Shown in pieces: positions 16,901 through 25,119 of a DNA stretch of 64,000 nucleotides. Source of the DNA: CAXBMB01 sp052078155 (lineage in GTDB: Bacteria; Pseudomonadota; Alphaproteobacteria; Kiloniellales; DSM-21159); contig JBQJBP010000001.1 of assembly GCA_052078155.1 (NCBI GenBank), forward strand, positions 2,294,001-2,358,000, in the 5' to 3' direction. Position numbers and translations under genes: made by a program. Numbering within the stretch: position 1 is the first letter of the stretch; each line of letters starts with the position of its first letter. The notes below the pieces were generated by a model. That model was not told the origin of the DNA and made no database searches. It was given only the letters and a program-made list of their open reading frames with translations.

Positions 16901-17446
16901 GTGACACACAAACGCCTACTTAACGGCTTGGCAACTTTAAGCTTGGCGATGACACTGGCCGGTACCGCAATGGCACAGCAGGTTGCCCTGCCCCGTCTGA
17001 CAGAGTCAGACATTCAGCGGCTGCAGCCCCTTTCTTTCCTCTTCGACAAGAGCTGGCAGGCCGACAGTGCCAGCCTCTGTTCCAAAGAAGGGGGAACCTA
17101 TCGGATCTACGCGCCAAATTTCGTGCGCCGCGTAACCGCCGGGGCTAAGAAACCACAGTTGGCTGTGCGCTACGACGTAACCAGCCCCACCAGCTTCCAG
17201 ATCATTGAGCAGGAAGAAATCAATCCGGAAATGGTTGGGCCCGGCCACTACCGTGAACGGGTGACCACCATTCAGCGCGTCAACGATCATGAAATCATGT
17301 TGCTGGACTCAACAACCGACGCCCTGAACGAAGAAGCCCTGGCACGGGGCAAAGTCGTCTTCGAAGGGAAGGTCAACGACCGCCCCTCGCAGATTCTGCG
17401 ATCCTGCGCGCTGACGGAAAAGGCAGCGTCCAGCCTGAAAAACTGA
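16901..17446 (+). CDS. Secreted protein of unknown function
   Basis: A 181-residue protein with a clear Sec signal peptide (residues 1-26, hydrophobic LATLSLAMTLAGTAMA, cleavage before QQ). The mature part has two cysteines, likely a disulfide in the periplasm, and no domain that I recognise; its pattern of short beta-like stretches would suit a small lipocalin-like or stand-alone sensor fold. GTG 16901 is preferred because AAGGA lies eight bases upstream; an earlier start at 16841 would place 20 charged residues before the signal peptide. It stands alone, flanked by hairpins downstream. Confidence 0.7.
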   Translation: MTHKRLLNGLATLSLAMTLAGTAMAQQVALPRLTESDIQRLQPLSFLFDKSWQADSASLCSKEGGTYRIYAPNFVRRVTAGAKKPQLAVRYDVTSPTSFQIIEQEEINPEMVGPGHYRERVTTIQRVNDHEIMLLDSTTDALNEEALARGKVVFEGKVNDRPSQILRSCALTEKAASSLKN

Positions 17447-17459
17447 TCGTTCCCCAAAG

Positions 17460-17560
17460 AATTGCAGCACCATAAAACGACGGGTGCTGCGCAATTGGGA
17501 CACGCGACAAGAACACGACAGGTAAAGGCCAGGTTCTCTCACAGAAACCTGGCCTTTACC
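17460..17560. terminator. Two adjacent hairpins after the secreted-protein gene
   Basis: The first hairpin pairs AATTGCAGCACC (17460-17471) with GGTGCTGCGCAATT (17483-17496) with a small bulge. The second is a perfect 15-bp inverted repeat GGTAAAGGCCAGGTT/AACCTGGCCTTTACC (17521-17535 with 17546-17560) and a 10-base loop. Neither has a strong T-run on the plus strand, so they may stabilise 3' ends or act as bidirectional barriers between convergent genes. Confidence 0.6.
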
Positions 17561-17592
17561 TGTGCAACAGATGATTTTGGTCCATCAACGCC

Positions 17593-17729
17593 TGAGCATG
17601 ATCGGTTTAGTTAGAAGCGCTTTGCGCTTGTACCTACAGCGTGAACCGTCCTCTAAAACACTGAAAAGAGACAAACTCACGCTTCAAGCGTTATCATCTG
17701 GTGATTCCACTTAAACCGATTTGACTCTC
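17593..17729 (-). repeat. Mosaic intergenic repeat, complete copy (A)
   Basis: It runs from GAGCATGATCGGTTTAG to TTAAACCGATTTGACTCT, about 137 bases, with imperfect inverted ends around ATCGGTTTA. Near its left end is the perfect hairpin AAGCGC-TTT-GCGCTT (17615-17629). Read on the minus strand, it matches the copies at 24930 and 39703 almost base for base over the first 50 positions. It sits between convergent genes next to livM. Confidence 0.8.
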
Positions 17730-17734
17730 AGAGG

Positions 17735-18793
17735 CTATCTGCCCCGGCGCAGGCGGCCGACAATGCCCGTCGGGAAGAAATAAACCGCCAGCACAAAGGC
17801 CACACCCAGCCACAACAGCCAGCGGTCCGGATGCAGCAGATCGGTTACCAGCGGAATGGCAGAGGTGGCATCTGAGGCGGCCCCCATCAGGCCCTGCAGA
17901 TAGTTCTGGGCCAGAATGAAAAGGGTGGCGCCCAGAACCGCGCCATACATGGTCCCCATACCCCCGATCACCACCATCAAAAGAATGTCCATCATGATGG
18001 TGAAGGAGAGAAAGGTATCCGGGCCCGTGTAGCGCAGCCAGATGGCCATGATCACCCCGGCCAGCGCTGCAAAGGCAGCTGACAGGCAGGTCGCCAGCGA
18101 CCGGTAGATCACCGTGCGGTAGCCCAGAGCTTCGGCCCGGAAGTCATTTTCCCGAATGGCCTGCAGCACCCGGCCAAAGGGGGAATTCACCACCCGCAGC
18201 ATCACCAGGAACAATCCGAAGGAAGAGAAGAAGACCAGATAGTAAGCCAGGAACTTGCCGTTGATGCGCACGCCCCAGACCTTTTCCTTCACCAGCTTGA
18301 AGGCAGGCGTCAGCTCCCGCGGGATCTTGTAGATCAGACCGTCTTCGCCGCCGGTGATCTGGTAGAGCTGAGAGACCAGGATCAAAAAGGCCGAGGCCAC
18401 GGCCAGGGTCACCATGGCAAAAAAGATGGCCCGCACCCTCAAAGAAAAGAGCGCGATCAGGAAGGCCAGCAGGACGGCGGCCAGAACCCCGAGGCTTCCG
18501 CCCAGGATCAAAGAGCCCCATCCCGGCCCCAGATTGACCGAGGCGATGGCCACGCCATAAGCCCCAAGCCCGAAGAACATGGTGTGCGCAAAGGACACCA
18601 CGCCCGTGTAGCCCAGCAGGAGGTCATAGCTGGCCACCAGCACGATAAAGATGCAGATCCGCGCCGCCGTTTCCAGCGACCGGGTGCCAGGGAAAAGGAA
18701 AGGCGCAAAGGCCAGACCCACCAGGATCAGCAGCAGCAACAGAGTCAGCAGGCGGCTGCGGGGCTGATCACCGGACAAAAGAGAGGTCAACAT
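17735..18793 (-). CDS. livM: Branched-chain amino acid ABC transporter permease, LivM type
   Basis: A 352-residue inner-membrane protein with eight to ten hydrophobic helices. The LivM hallmark is present early: ASYDLLLGYTGVVSFAHTMFFGLGAYG, and later AIRENDFRAEALGYR, which corresponds to the cytoplasmic ATPase-contact loop. It would form the importer channel with LivH. It is the last gene of the livG-livF-livH-livM run and starts ten bases after the livH stop. Substrate may be leucine/isoleucine/valine but this family also carries urea, amides and aromatic acids. Confidence 0.9.
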   Translation of the reverse strand: MLTSLLSGDQPRSRLLTLLLLLILVGLAFAPFLFPGTRSLETAARICIFIVLVASYDLLLGYTGVVSFAHTMFFGLGAYGVAIASVNLGPGWGSLILGGSLGVLAAVLLAFLIALFSLRVRAIFFAMVTLAVASAFLILVSQLYQITGGEDGLIYKIPRELTPAFKLVKEKVWGVRINGKFLAYYLVFFSSFGLFLVMLRVVNSPFGRVLQAIRENDFRAEALGYRTVIYRSLATCLSAAFAALAGVIMAIWLRYTGPDTFLSFTIMMDILLMVVIGGMGTMYGAVLGATLFILAQNYLQGLMGAASDATSAIPLVTDLLHPDRWLLWLGVAFVLAVYFFPTGIVGRLRRGR

Positions 18794-18803
18794 GATCCGC
18801 CCC

Positions 18804-19832
18804 CTACTTCACTTTGACCACGGGGAAGAGCCCCATGGGTCGCCACATCAGGACCAGCACCATCAGCAAGATGGTTGAGCCCAGGGAAATGGTCGGGAAG
18901 AGATAGCTGGTGTAGTTGCTCATCAGGCCCACCAGCAACGCGCCGATAAAGGCACCTTCCACAGACCCAAGTCCCCCGATGATCACCACGATGAAAACCA
19001 TGATCATCAGACTCTGACCGATGTGGGCCGTGATGACCTCTTCATAGAGCGCCCACATGACACCGCCCAGGCCAGCCAGAGCCGACCCGGCAATGAAGAC
19101 GCCGATAAAGATGATGCCCACGCGATAGCCCAGGGCTTCCACCATTTCACTGTTTTCCACCCCGGCCCGGATCAACAGGCCCAGCTTGGTTTTTTTCATG
19201 GCCCAGAGCATGGCAATGAAAATGCCAAGGCCCAGCAGAGTGGCATAGACCCGGTAGCGCTCAATGGTGACGTCACCAATCAGGAAAATGCCCTGCAGGC
19301 TGGTGGGGCGGGTGATGGGGATAATCTCCGGCCCCCAAAGGGTCAGGATCAGCTGTTCGGTTACGATCAGCCCCCCCATGGTGATCAGGATCTGCTTCAG
19401 GTGTGCGCCATAGACGGGCCGCACCAGGACCCGCTCAAAGCCCCAGCCCGCCAGACCTGAAACCACGACAGCGGCCATGATGGCCGGAACAATGGCCAAG
19501 AGATTGACCCAGAGGCTGTCCGACGCCATGAAGCCCCCCAGCGCCAGCATGACGGTAACCCCGATATAGGCTCCCAGAGAGATGAAGGCGCCGTGACCAA
19601 AGTTCAGCACATCCATCAGACCGAAAACCAAAGTCAATCCTGAAGCCATGATGAAGAGCATCACGCCCATGGCCAGCCCCGCAACAGTCAGGGTCAGCCA
19701 GGTCGACGGCTGTCCGATCAGGGCCAGTGCCGCCAGCGCCAGAATGGGCGTCAGCAGCAGCGGCAAGCGGTCCTGTAGCTGTTCCAGCAGAGGCTTACGC
19801 TCAATGGTGGGTTTGATGATGTGATCCGTCAT
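18804..19832 (-). CDS. livH: Branched-chain amino acid ABC transporter permease, LivH type
   Basis: A 342-residue inner-membrane permease. The family motif ASGLTLVFGLMDVLNFGHGAFISLGAYIG is present after two N-terminal hydrophobic segments, and the cytoplasmic loop RAGVENSEMVEALGYRVG lies in the middle. It overlaps the livF stop by four bases (ATGA), showing translational coupling. An extra 30-residue hydrophilic N-terminus precedes the first helix. It partners LivM. Confidence 0.92.
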   Translation of the reverse strand: MTDHIIKPTIERKPLLEQLQDRLPLLLTPILALAALALIGQPSTWLTLTVAGLAMGVMLFIMASGLTLVFGLMDVLNFGHGAFISLGAYIGVTVMLALGGFMASDSLWVNLLAIVPAIMAAVVVSGLAGWGFERVLVRPVYGAHLKQILITMGGLIVTEQLILTLWGPEIIPITRPTSLQGIFLIGDVTIERYRVYATLLGLGIFIAMLWAMKKTKLGLLIRAGVENSEMVEALGYRVGIIFIGVFIAGSALAGLGGVMWALYEEVITAHIGQSLMIMVFIVVIIGGLGSVEGAFIGALLVGLMSNYTSYLFPTISLGSTILLMVLVLMWRPMGLFPVVKVK

Positions 19833-20620
19833 TGATGGGAATCCATGCTCAGACCCAGCAAAGACTGCTGCAGGTCGCGGTTGTTGACCAGTTCCTCCAT
19901 GGGGCCACTGTGCACCACCTGGCCATCGTCCATGACAGCCACGCTGTCCCCCAGGGCAGAGGCCATATGGAAGTTCTGTTCCACCAGCAAAATGGTGGTG
20001 TCGGTCAGCTTGAGTTGCTGGAAAGCGTCGATCAGCGACTGGATGATGGCCGGGGCCAGCCCCTTGGAAGGTTCATCCACCAACAGGAGGTCCCGGGGTT
20101 CAATCATGGCCCGGGCGATGGCCAGCATCTGTTTTTGTCCGCCGGACAGATTCCCCGCCGGCAACTCCCAGAAGGTCTTGATGGCGGGGAAGACATCAAA
20201 GATCCACTCCAGCCTGGCTTCATCGAAAGTCCCCTGACGGGCCGCCAGAACCAGATTTTCCTTCACGGTCAACCCGGCGAAGACGGCCATGCTTTCCGGC
20301 ACATAGGCCAGCCCCCGACGGGCCCGTTCCGGTGTCGACAGATCGTTGATATCTGTCCCTTCCAGACGGACCTGACCCCGGGAAGCCCGCCACAGCCCCA
20401 TGATCGTGCGCATGGTGGTGGTTTTGCCCGCCCCGTTGCGCCCCAGCAACATGGTAATGCCACCCCGTGGCACCACCAGATCGACGCCCTGCAGGATATG
20501 ATACTGCTCAATGTGGGTATGAACGCCAGAGAGCTGCAGCAGCGGTTCACCGGCTGGTGCACCTGCGGACGCGGAACCCGCGGCCGTGGCTGGCTTGGAA
20601 GCGGTTGCGACCTCAGACAT
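19829..20620 (-). CDS. livF: Branched-chain amino acid ABC transporter ATP-binding protein, LivF type
   Basis: A 263-residue cytoplasmic ATPase with Walker A GRNGAGKTTT, signature LSGGQKQMLAIA and Walker B LLLVDEPSKGLAP; the SKGLAP ending of Walker B is typical of LivF. The first 25 residues are alanine-rich and low in complexity, an unusual extension. It overlaps livG by eight bases and livH by four, so all four genes are probably one transcript. Confidence 0.92.
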   Translation of the reverse strand: MSEVATASKPATAAGSASAGAPAGEPLLQLSGVHTHIEQYHILQGVDLVVPRGGITMLLGRNGAGKTTTMRTIMGLWRASRGQVRLEGTDINDLSTPERARRGLAYVPESMAVFAGLTVKENLVLAARQGTFDEARLEWIFDVFPAIKTFWELPAGNLSGGQKQMLAIARAMIEPRDLLLVDEPSKGLAPAIIQSLIDAFQQLKLTDTTILLVEQNFHMASALGDSVAVMDDGQVVHSGPMEELVNNRDLQQSLLGLSMDSHQ

Positions 20621-21437
20621 GGGTGGTGGCCCCCGTTCCCAGATAGGCTTCCTGCACTATGGGCGAGGCGATGACTTCCGCCGGATCGCCGTCAGCCACA
20701 CAGTAGCCGTTGTGCAGCACAATGATGCGGTCCGCCAGCGAGCGCACCACATCCATTTTATGTTCCACCAGCAGGATGGTTTTGCTGAGGTCCTGGCAAA
20801 TCTCCTGGATCAGTTCCAGCACCACAGGCACTTCATCCACGCTCATGCCAGCCGTAGGCTCGTCAAACATCAAAACGTCTTTTTCCAGGGCCAGCATCAA
20901 AGCCACCTCCAGACGGCGCTGTCCGCCGTGAGACAGGCTGGCGGCCAGTTCCCCGGCCCGGTCAAGCAGGCCTACACGGGCAAGGAAATGCTCAGCCTGC
21001 TCTGTGATTTCCCGGTGGTTGATCGCCAGGGAAAAGAGGTTGAGCCCCAGCCCCACCCGGGCCTGAACGGCCAGGCGGACGTTCTCCAGAACCGAAAGAT
21101 TGGGAAAGAGGTTGGTCAGCTGAAAGGCCCGGCCAATGCCCTTTTGCGTGCGGTCAGCCGCGCCCAGCTGGGTGATGTCTTCGCCGAACAAAAGCACCTT
21201 GCCGGCCGTTGCCTTGAGCTGGCCGGAAATCAGGTTGAAATAGGTGGTTTTGCCCGCCCCGTTGGGGCCGACGATGGCTGTCAGGGTTCCCCGCTCAAAA
21301 GCGCAGCTAACCGCATTAACCGCCACATGCCCGCCAAAACGAACTGTCAGATCTTCCGTTTCCAGAACCGGTGATTCTGTCACCTGCGGCTGCCCGGCCC
21401 CGGCTGCGGTTGATCCTGATGCTGATGGATTTTGCAT
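20613..21437 (-). CDS. livG: Branched-chain amino acid ABC transporter ATP-binding protein, LivG type
   Basis: A cytoplasmic ATPase of 274 residues with Walker A GPNGAGKTTYFN, signature LSHGGQRRLEVA and Walker B VLMFDEPTAGMS. Typical LivG features include RAFQLTNLFPNLSVLENVRLA in the Q-loop region. Start is uncertain: ATG 21437 and GTG 21449 are four codons apart and neither has a good ribosome site. It is the first of the four-gene Liv set; the binding protein lies 476 bases further upstream behind its own terminator. Confidence 0.91.
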   Translation of the reverse strand: MQNPSASGSTAAGAGQPQVTESPVLETEDLTVRFGGHVAVNAVSCAFERGTLTAIVGPNGAGKTTYFNLISGQLKATAGKVLLFGEDITQLGAADRTQKGIGRAFQLTNLFPNLSVLENVRLAVQARVGLGLNLFSLAINHREITEQAEHFLARVGLLDRAGELAASLSHGGQRRLEVALMLALEKDVLMFDEPTAGMSVDEVPVVLELIQEICQDLSKTILLVEHKMDVVRSLADRIIVLHNGYCVADGDPAEVIASPIVQEAYLGTGATTHV

Positions 21438-21523
21438 TCTTTTTTTCACTTACCAAGCCAGTCCCTGGTCCTCAGGCGCCCGTTACATCCGCCCAAAAGA
21501 CTGCGCTGACTTGCCCCTCCACC

Positions 21524-21659
21524 AGAGCATGATCGATTTGATGAATGGCGCTGCGCGCTCAGACCCAAACCGTGGCTCATCCTCTATCCTGTTGAACAGA
21601 GGCAAATACTTGCTTCAAGTGGTCTCACATAGTCAGCCCACTTCAAGCGATTTGACTCT
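21524..21659 (-). repeat. Mosaic intergenic repeat, diverged complete copy (B)
   Basis: It begins AGAGCATGATCGATTTGATG and ends CAAGCGATTTGACTCT, the same order and length (136 bases) as the copy at 17593-17729. The inner CTCTATCCTGTTGAACAGAGGCAAA region keeps the position but not all bases of the other copies. It lies between livG and the binding-protein gene, on the presumed transcript side. Confidence 0.75.
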
Positions 21660-21864
21660 TTCTGCAGCCGACCCCGGTCGCCTGCCCCCTGCCATACTGC
21701 GATTGTTTTTGCTGCGCCCTGGATCTGACCAGCCATCTCCCGGGTGCAGGACCCGCAGAGTGACCGTTCAGCCGACGAGGAGCAAGAAATTCAGTAGAGC
21801 CCCCAGGGGCAGGTTCGATCGGGAAAGGCACGACTTGATCGCCCTGCCTTTCCCGGATCGGTGC

Positions 21865-21908
21865 AGAACAAGAATTTTCCTCCCCCGACAGTCCAGCGGA
21901 GGAAAACT
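21865..21908 (-). terminator. Terminator after the Liv binding-protein gene
   Basis: ATTTTCCTCC (21874-21883) and GGAGGAAAACT (21898-21908) form a stem; on the minus strand it is followed by a T-rich AATTCTTGTTC. It lies five bases after the stop and separates expression of the binding protein from livGFHM. The rest of the gap 21660-21864 shows nothing further. Confidence 0.75.
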
Positions 21909-21913
21909 CCCAT

Positions 21914-23101
21914 TTACTGATTGCGAACCGGAATCTTCATGTCTTCGATGGCCAGTTCGCGTACCAGTTCGGGCACGCCCCACTTCACATCATCCTTCAC
22001 GGCGATCTTGAAGTGGTACATGGACTGCAAAGCCTGGTGATCTTCAGGACGGAAGATCATCTTGCCTTTAGGGGTGTTGAACTCAAGGCCTTCCAGGGCC
22101 TCGATCAGGGCTTCCGTATCCTCACTGCCGGCCTTTTTCAGGGCTTCAACCACAGCGATACCGGAAGACATGCCACCGGCAGTGAAGAAATCTGGCGGCT
22201 CGTTGAAACGGGTGAAGTGCTCTTTCACCAGCCAGTCATTCACCTCGTTTTTGGGAATCTCATAGTAGTAGTATGTGGCCCCTTCCATGCCCGGCATCTT
22301 CTTGTAGGCGACCATGGCAGGCAGAATGTTGCCACCGGTGGCCAGTTCCACACCGAACCGGGCCGGGTCCATGTCCTGCAGTTTGCTCATGGGGTTGTTG
22401 CCACCAGCCCAGATCACAAAGATGATCTTGCGCTTGGCGTCAGAGGCTTCGAGAGCTTCAAAAAGACGCTGGCCGGAAGCCGTGAAATCCTTGGTATCCC
22501 TCGGCACATATTCTTCAAATGCCAGCTTGGCACCCGTGCCTTCCAGAGCTTCCTTAAAGGCAGCAACCCCGTCACGGCCAAAGGCATAGTCCTGGGCAAT
22601 GGTGGCAATGGCCGTATCAGGCGCACCCAGCGCCACGGCATTGGCAATGGCATCCTGGGAAGAGTTCCGGCCCGTGCGGAAGATGTAGCGGTTCCATTCG
22701 GAGCCCGTGATGGAGTCCGCCACGGCGGGCTCAACAATCAGGACTTTTTCGTACTCTTCAGCCACCGGCAACATGGCCAGCGCCACACCGGAGGAAACTG
22801 GACCCACCGCCAGCGCCACTTCATCATCGCCGTAAGCTTCTGCCAGCAAGGCCCGGCCGTTTTCCGGCTTCAGCTGGGTATCTTTTTCGATCACCTCAAT
22901 CTTCTTGCCGTTGATTTCCATGGTTCCGCCGGTGGCGTACTCCAGACCCAGCATCAGGCCGCGATGGCTTTGGGCTGCATAGGCCTCATAGGGGCCGGTT
23001 TTGCCATAGATATGGCCGATCTTGATGGTCTCTTCAGCAACCGCACTCAAGGGCGCCAAAGCAAGACTGCCCAGCAGCCCCGCCAGCAACAACTTTTTCA
23101 T
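21914..23101 (-). CDS. Periplasmic substrate-binding protein of a Liv-type ABC importer
   Basis: A 395-residue exported protein. The signal peptide is KKLLLAGLLGSLALAPLSAVA (cleavage before EE), and the mature part is a periplasmic-binding type 1 fold: IKIGHIYGKTGPYEAYAAQ at the start, then VALAVGPVSSGVALAMLPVAEE. ATG 23101 is preceded by a strong AGGAGG. It is the solute receptor for livGFHM downstream on the same strand. Residues contacting ligand cannot be assigned, so the substrate could be branched-chain or aromatic amino acids, amides or organic acids. Confidence 0.92.
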   Translation of the reverse strand: MKKLLLAGLLGSLALAPLSAVAEETIKIGHIYGKTGPYEAYAAQSHRGLMLGLEYATGGTMEINGKKIEVIEKDTQLKPENGRALLAEAYGDDEVALAVGPVSSGVALAMLPVAEEYEKVLIVEPAVADSITGSEWNRYIFRTGRNSSQDAIANAVALGAPDTAIATIAQDYAFGRDGVAAFKEALEGTGAKLAFEEYVPRDTKDFTASGQRLFEALEASDAKRKIIFVIWAGGNNPMSKLQDMDPARFGVELATGGNILPAMVAYKKMPGMEGATYYYYEIPKNEVNDWLVKEHFTRFNEPPDFFTAGGMSSGIAVVEALKKAGSEDTEALIEALEGLEFNTPKGKMIFRPEDHQALQSMYHFKIAVKDDVKWGVPELVRELAIEDMKIPVRNQ

Positions 23102-23592
23102 AGCCTCATTCCTCCTTGATATCGGCTTATGATGCCAGACAGGCCCAGTCGGAGGGTAGCGCCGCAAGGAAGGGGATCACCCCCTCCCTTCCTTTTGAAC
23201 AGCAGCACACACACCTGGCTCTTTTGCCCGTTTCCCCATCCCCTTAATCAGCAGATCAGCAAGCATTGGAACAATGACTGCTGTAGCGGGGCGGACATTC
23301 TGCGCCGTGATGTTATCTGTGCTGCTGTCGTCAGCGATTGTGACCGCCAAACCCTGTCCAGCTTGTTATTGCTCCCTGAATAGCAAGCGCTGTGCCAAGA
23401 GCAAGAAAACGGGCAACATCAAAGGGTTAACAAAAAGACCGTGCAATTCATCCCGGAGTTGTTTCATGTGGCCTGTCTGGAAATCCAGACAAATCGCACG
23501 CGCGCTGGTCATCTTGTAATAATTTCAGCTACTTACCGATAGAGTCCGAAAATCAAGACAGTTGTAAATCTGTCTGGCATTCCGGACAGATC
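23102..23592. other. Intergenic region with paired TGTCTGG palindromes
   Basis: This 491-base gap has no convincing gene; an 81-codon plus-strand frame at 23274-23519 starts with a hydrophobic run but has no ribosome site or family. Two related palindromes are clear: TGTCTGG-AAAT-CCAGACA (23474-23491) and TGTCTGG-CATT-CCGGACA (23571-23588, extended by ATC/GAT). The second lies directly after the MFS stop and could be that gene's 3' hairpin. The stretch nearest 23101 should hold the Liv binding-protein promoter. Confidence 0.45.
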
Positions 23593-24765
23593 TCAGGATG
23601 GGCGGCGCCAAAGGCCGATGACAAAGACCAGGACAACCAGTACCAGACCAACGCTGATCGGGGCAGCAGTGGGGCCGATCCATTCCATCACGGCACCGGT
23701 CCCGGTGGAGCCCATGGCGCTGCCAAAGGCATAGGCCAAGGCAAATGCCGCCGAGCCTGCCACCAGCAATCCGCCCTGAAAGCGTTCACCCAGCTGGGTA
23801 AGGGCAGCTGTATAGAGGGCAAAGGTGGCCATGCCGATGACCGAAAAGGCCACAAGCAGCGCAAGCTGGGAGTTCAGAAAGGGCACGGTCAGGAAGGCAG
23901 CGGCAGCCACAAAGGCACACCAGAAGGACACCAGGTGACGGGAGAATTTGTCCAGGAACCAGCCCACCAGCGGCTGAGCCAGCGCGGTGGGCAGGGCCAG
24001 AGCGGTCACACTGAGGGCAGCAAAGGCCTCGTCATAGCCAAGTTTTACAAAGTAAACCGGCATAACAGAGATGGCGGCAATGTCAGCAAAGCCAAAAGCC
24101 AGCACGATGATCAGCAACAAAGGTGCCGTTTTGACAAAGCCGCGCAAGGCACCGGGTGTAGAGGGGCTGGGCCGGGTTCTGGCCCGACGACAAAGCAGGG
24201 CCGTGGCAAAGGCCACAATGGCCAGATAAAGGCTGACCAATCCAAAGGTAAACCCGCTGCTGCTGCCAAACAGCGGAATGGCCAGGGGACCGGCAGCAAA
24301 ACCGCCACACAATCCGGCCCCGTAGATGCCGGAGATCCGGCCTCTCAGACGGTCAGGGCAAGCGACATTCAGCCAGGCTTCGCTCATCATGAACACCAGG
24401 CTGACACAAAACCCCAGGGCAAATCGCACAACGAACCAGATCCAAAGGTTGTCCGTCAGCGAGAAGACAAGCAGACAAAGCGAACAGCCCACCAGAGCTG
24501 CCAGAATCAGATGGTCACCCGCCAGACGGGCCGTTAACGGGCCAATCAACAGGGTCGTGGTTCCCATGCCCAGGGCAAAAATGGCCGCATTCAGCCCAAT
24601 CATTGCCTCTGAGACCTGTCGGGTTTCCAGCAAAAGGGAAATCAGCGGATAGGTCAGCCCCTGAGCAATGGCAAAGGAGGTCACCCCCAACACCACCGCC
24701 GTAATGGCAGCCCAGTCCGGCACATCCAGCGCAAGGCTGTCGGTCTTGTATTCCGTCTCATACAT
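23593..24765 (-). CDS. Major facilitator superfamily transporter
   Basis: A 390-residue inner-membrane carrier with about twelve hydrophobic helices. The A-loop-like motif and the cytoplasmic PDRLRGRISGIYGAGLCGGFAAGPL segment between helices 4 and 5 place it in the MFS, nearest in flavour to YcaD/UMF-type efflux proteins. ATG 24765 (MYETEY) is used; an in-frame GTG at 24789 is possible and neither has a good ribosome site. It stands alone on the minus strand. Substrate unknown. Confidence 0.85.
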   Translation of the reverse strand: MYETEYKTDSLALDVPDWAAITAVVLGVTSFAIAQGLTYPLISLLLETRQVSEAMIGLNAAIFALGMGTTTLLIGPLTARLAGDHLILAALVGCSLCLLVFSLTDNLWIWFVVRFALGFCVSLVFMMSEAWLNVACPDRLRGRISGIYGAGLCGGFAAGPLAIPLFGSSSGFTFGLVSLYLAIVAFATALLCRRARTRPSPSTPGALRGFVKTAPLLLIIVLAFGFADIAAISVMPVYFVKLGYDEAFAALSVTALALPTALAQPLVGWFLDKFSRHLVSFWCAFVAAAAFLTVPFLNSQLALLVAFSVIGMATFALYTAALTQLGERFQGGLLVAGSAAFALAYAFGSAMGSTGTGAVMEWIGPTAAPISVGLVLVVLVFVIGLWRRPS

Positions 24766-24929
24766 GGCAAACACCAGAAACAAGGCCACCGACGACGGGC
24801 AGGCCCATCATCGCAGCTCAACAGGAGTTCAATCTTTAGAAAGTGCCTTCAGCGGCCCTGCCCGGAAACTGATCGACAGGTTTGACAGGGCAAGAATTAG
24901 GGCGGCTGCAATGCTCTGAAACCAGCCTT

Positions 24930-25006
24930 AGAGTCAAATCGGTTTAAGTGGACTCACTACGTGATAACACTTGAAGCGTGAAATTGCCTCTCTTCAATAT
25001 GCTCTA
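24930..25006 (+). repeat. Mosaic intergenic repeat, module 1 only (copy C)
   Basis: AGAGTCAAATCGGTTTAAGT opens the copy, followed by TCACTACGTGATAACACTTG and AAGCGTGAAATTGCCTCT, ending in GCTCTAG. It matches the left half of the minus-strand reading of the copy at 17593-17729. The TCACTACGTGA word inside is itself a palindrome. The surrounding gap 24766-25119 shows nothing else clear. Confidence 0.8.
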
Positions 25007-25119
25007 GCGACCTCAATTTCCACCGTCAAGACTTGTAAGCAATCCCATCAAAACTTGGGGCCCAAATGATCAGGATGGATCAGGGACCTGTCTGGTTTGA
25101 AAGGGGCCGTCTCTCGGGC

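Noticed and set aside
21524..21659. Attachment site or integron remnant in the gap before livG
   Set aside because: The sequence is explained better as a copy of the mosaic intergenic repeat; no integrase is nearby.
23274..23519. 81-codon plus-strand frame with a hydrophobic start
   Set aside because: No ribosome site, no recognisable family, and it covers regulatory palindromes.
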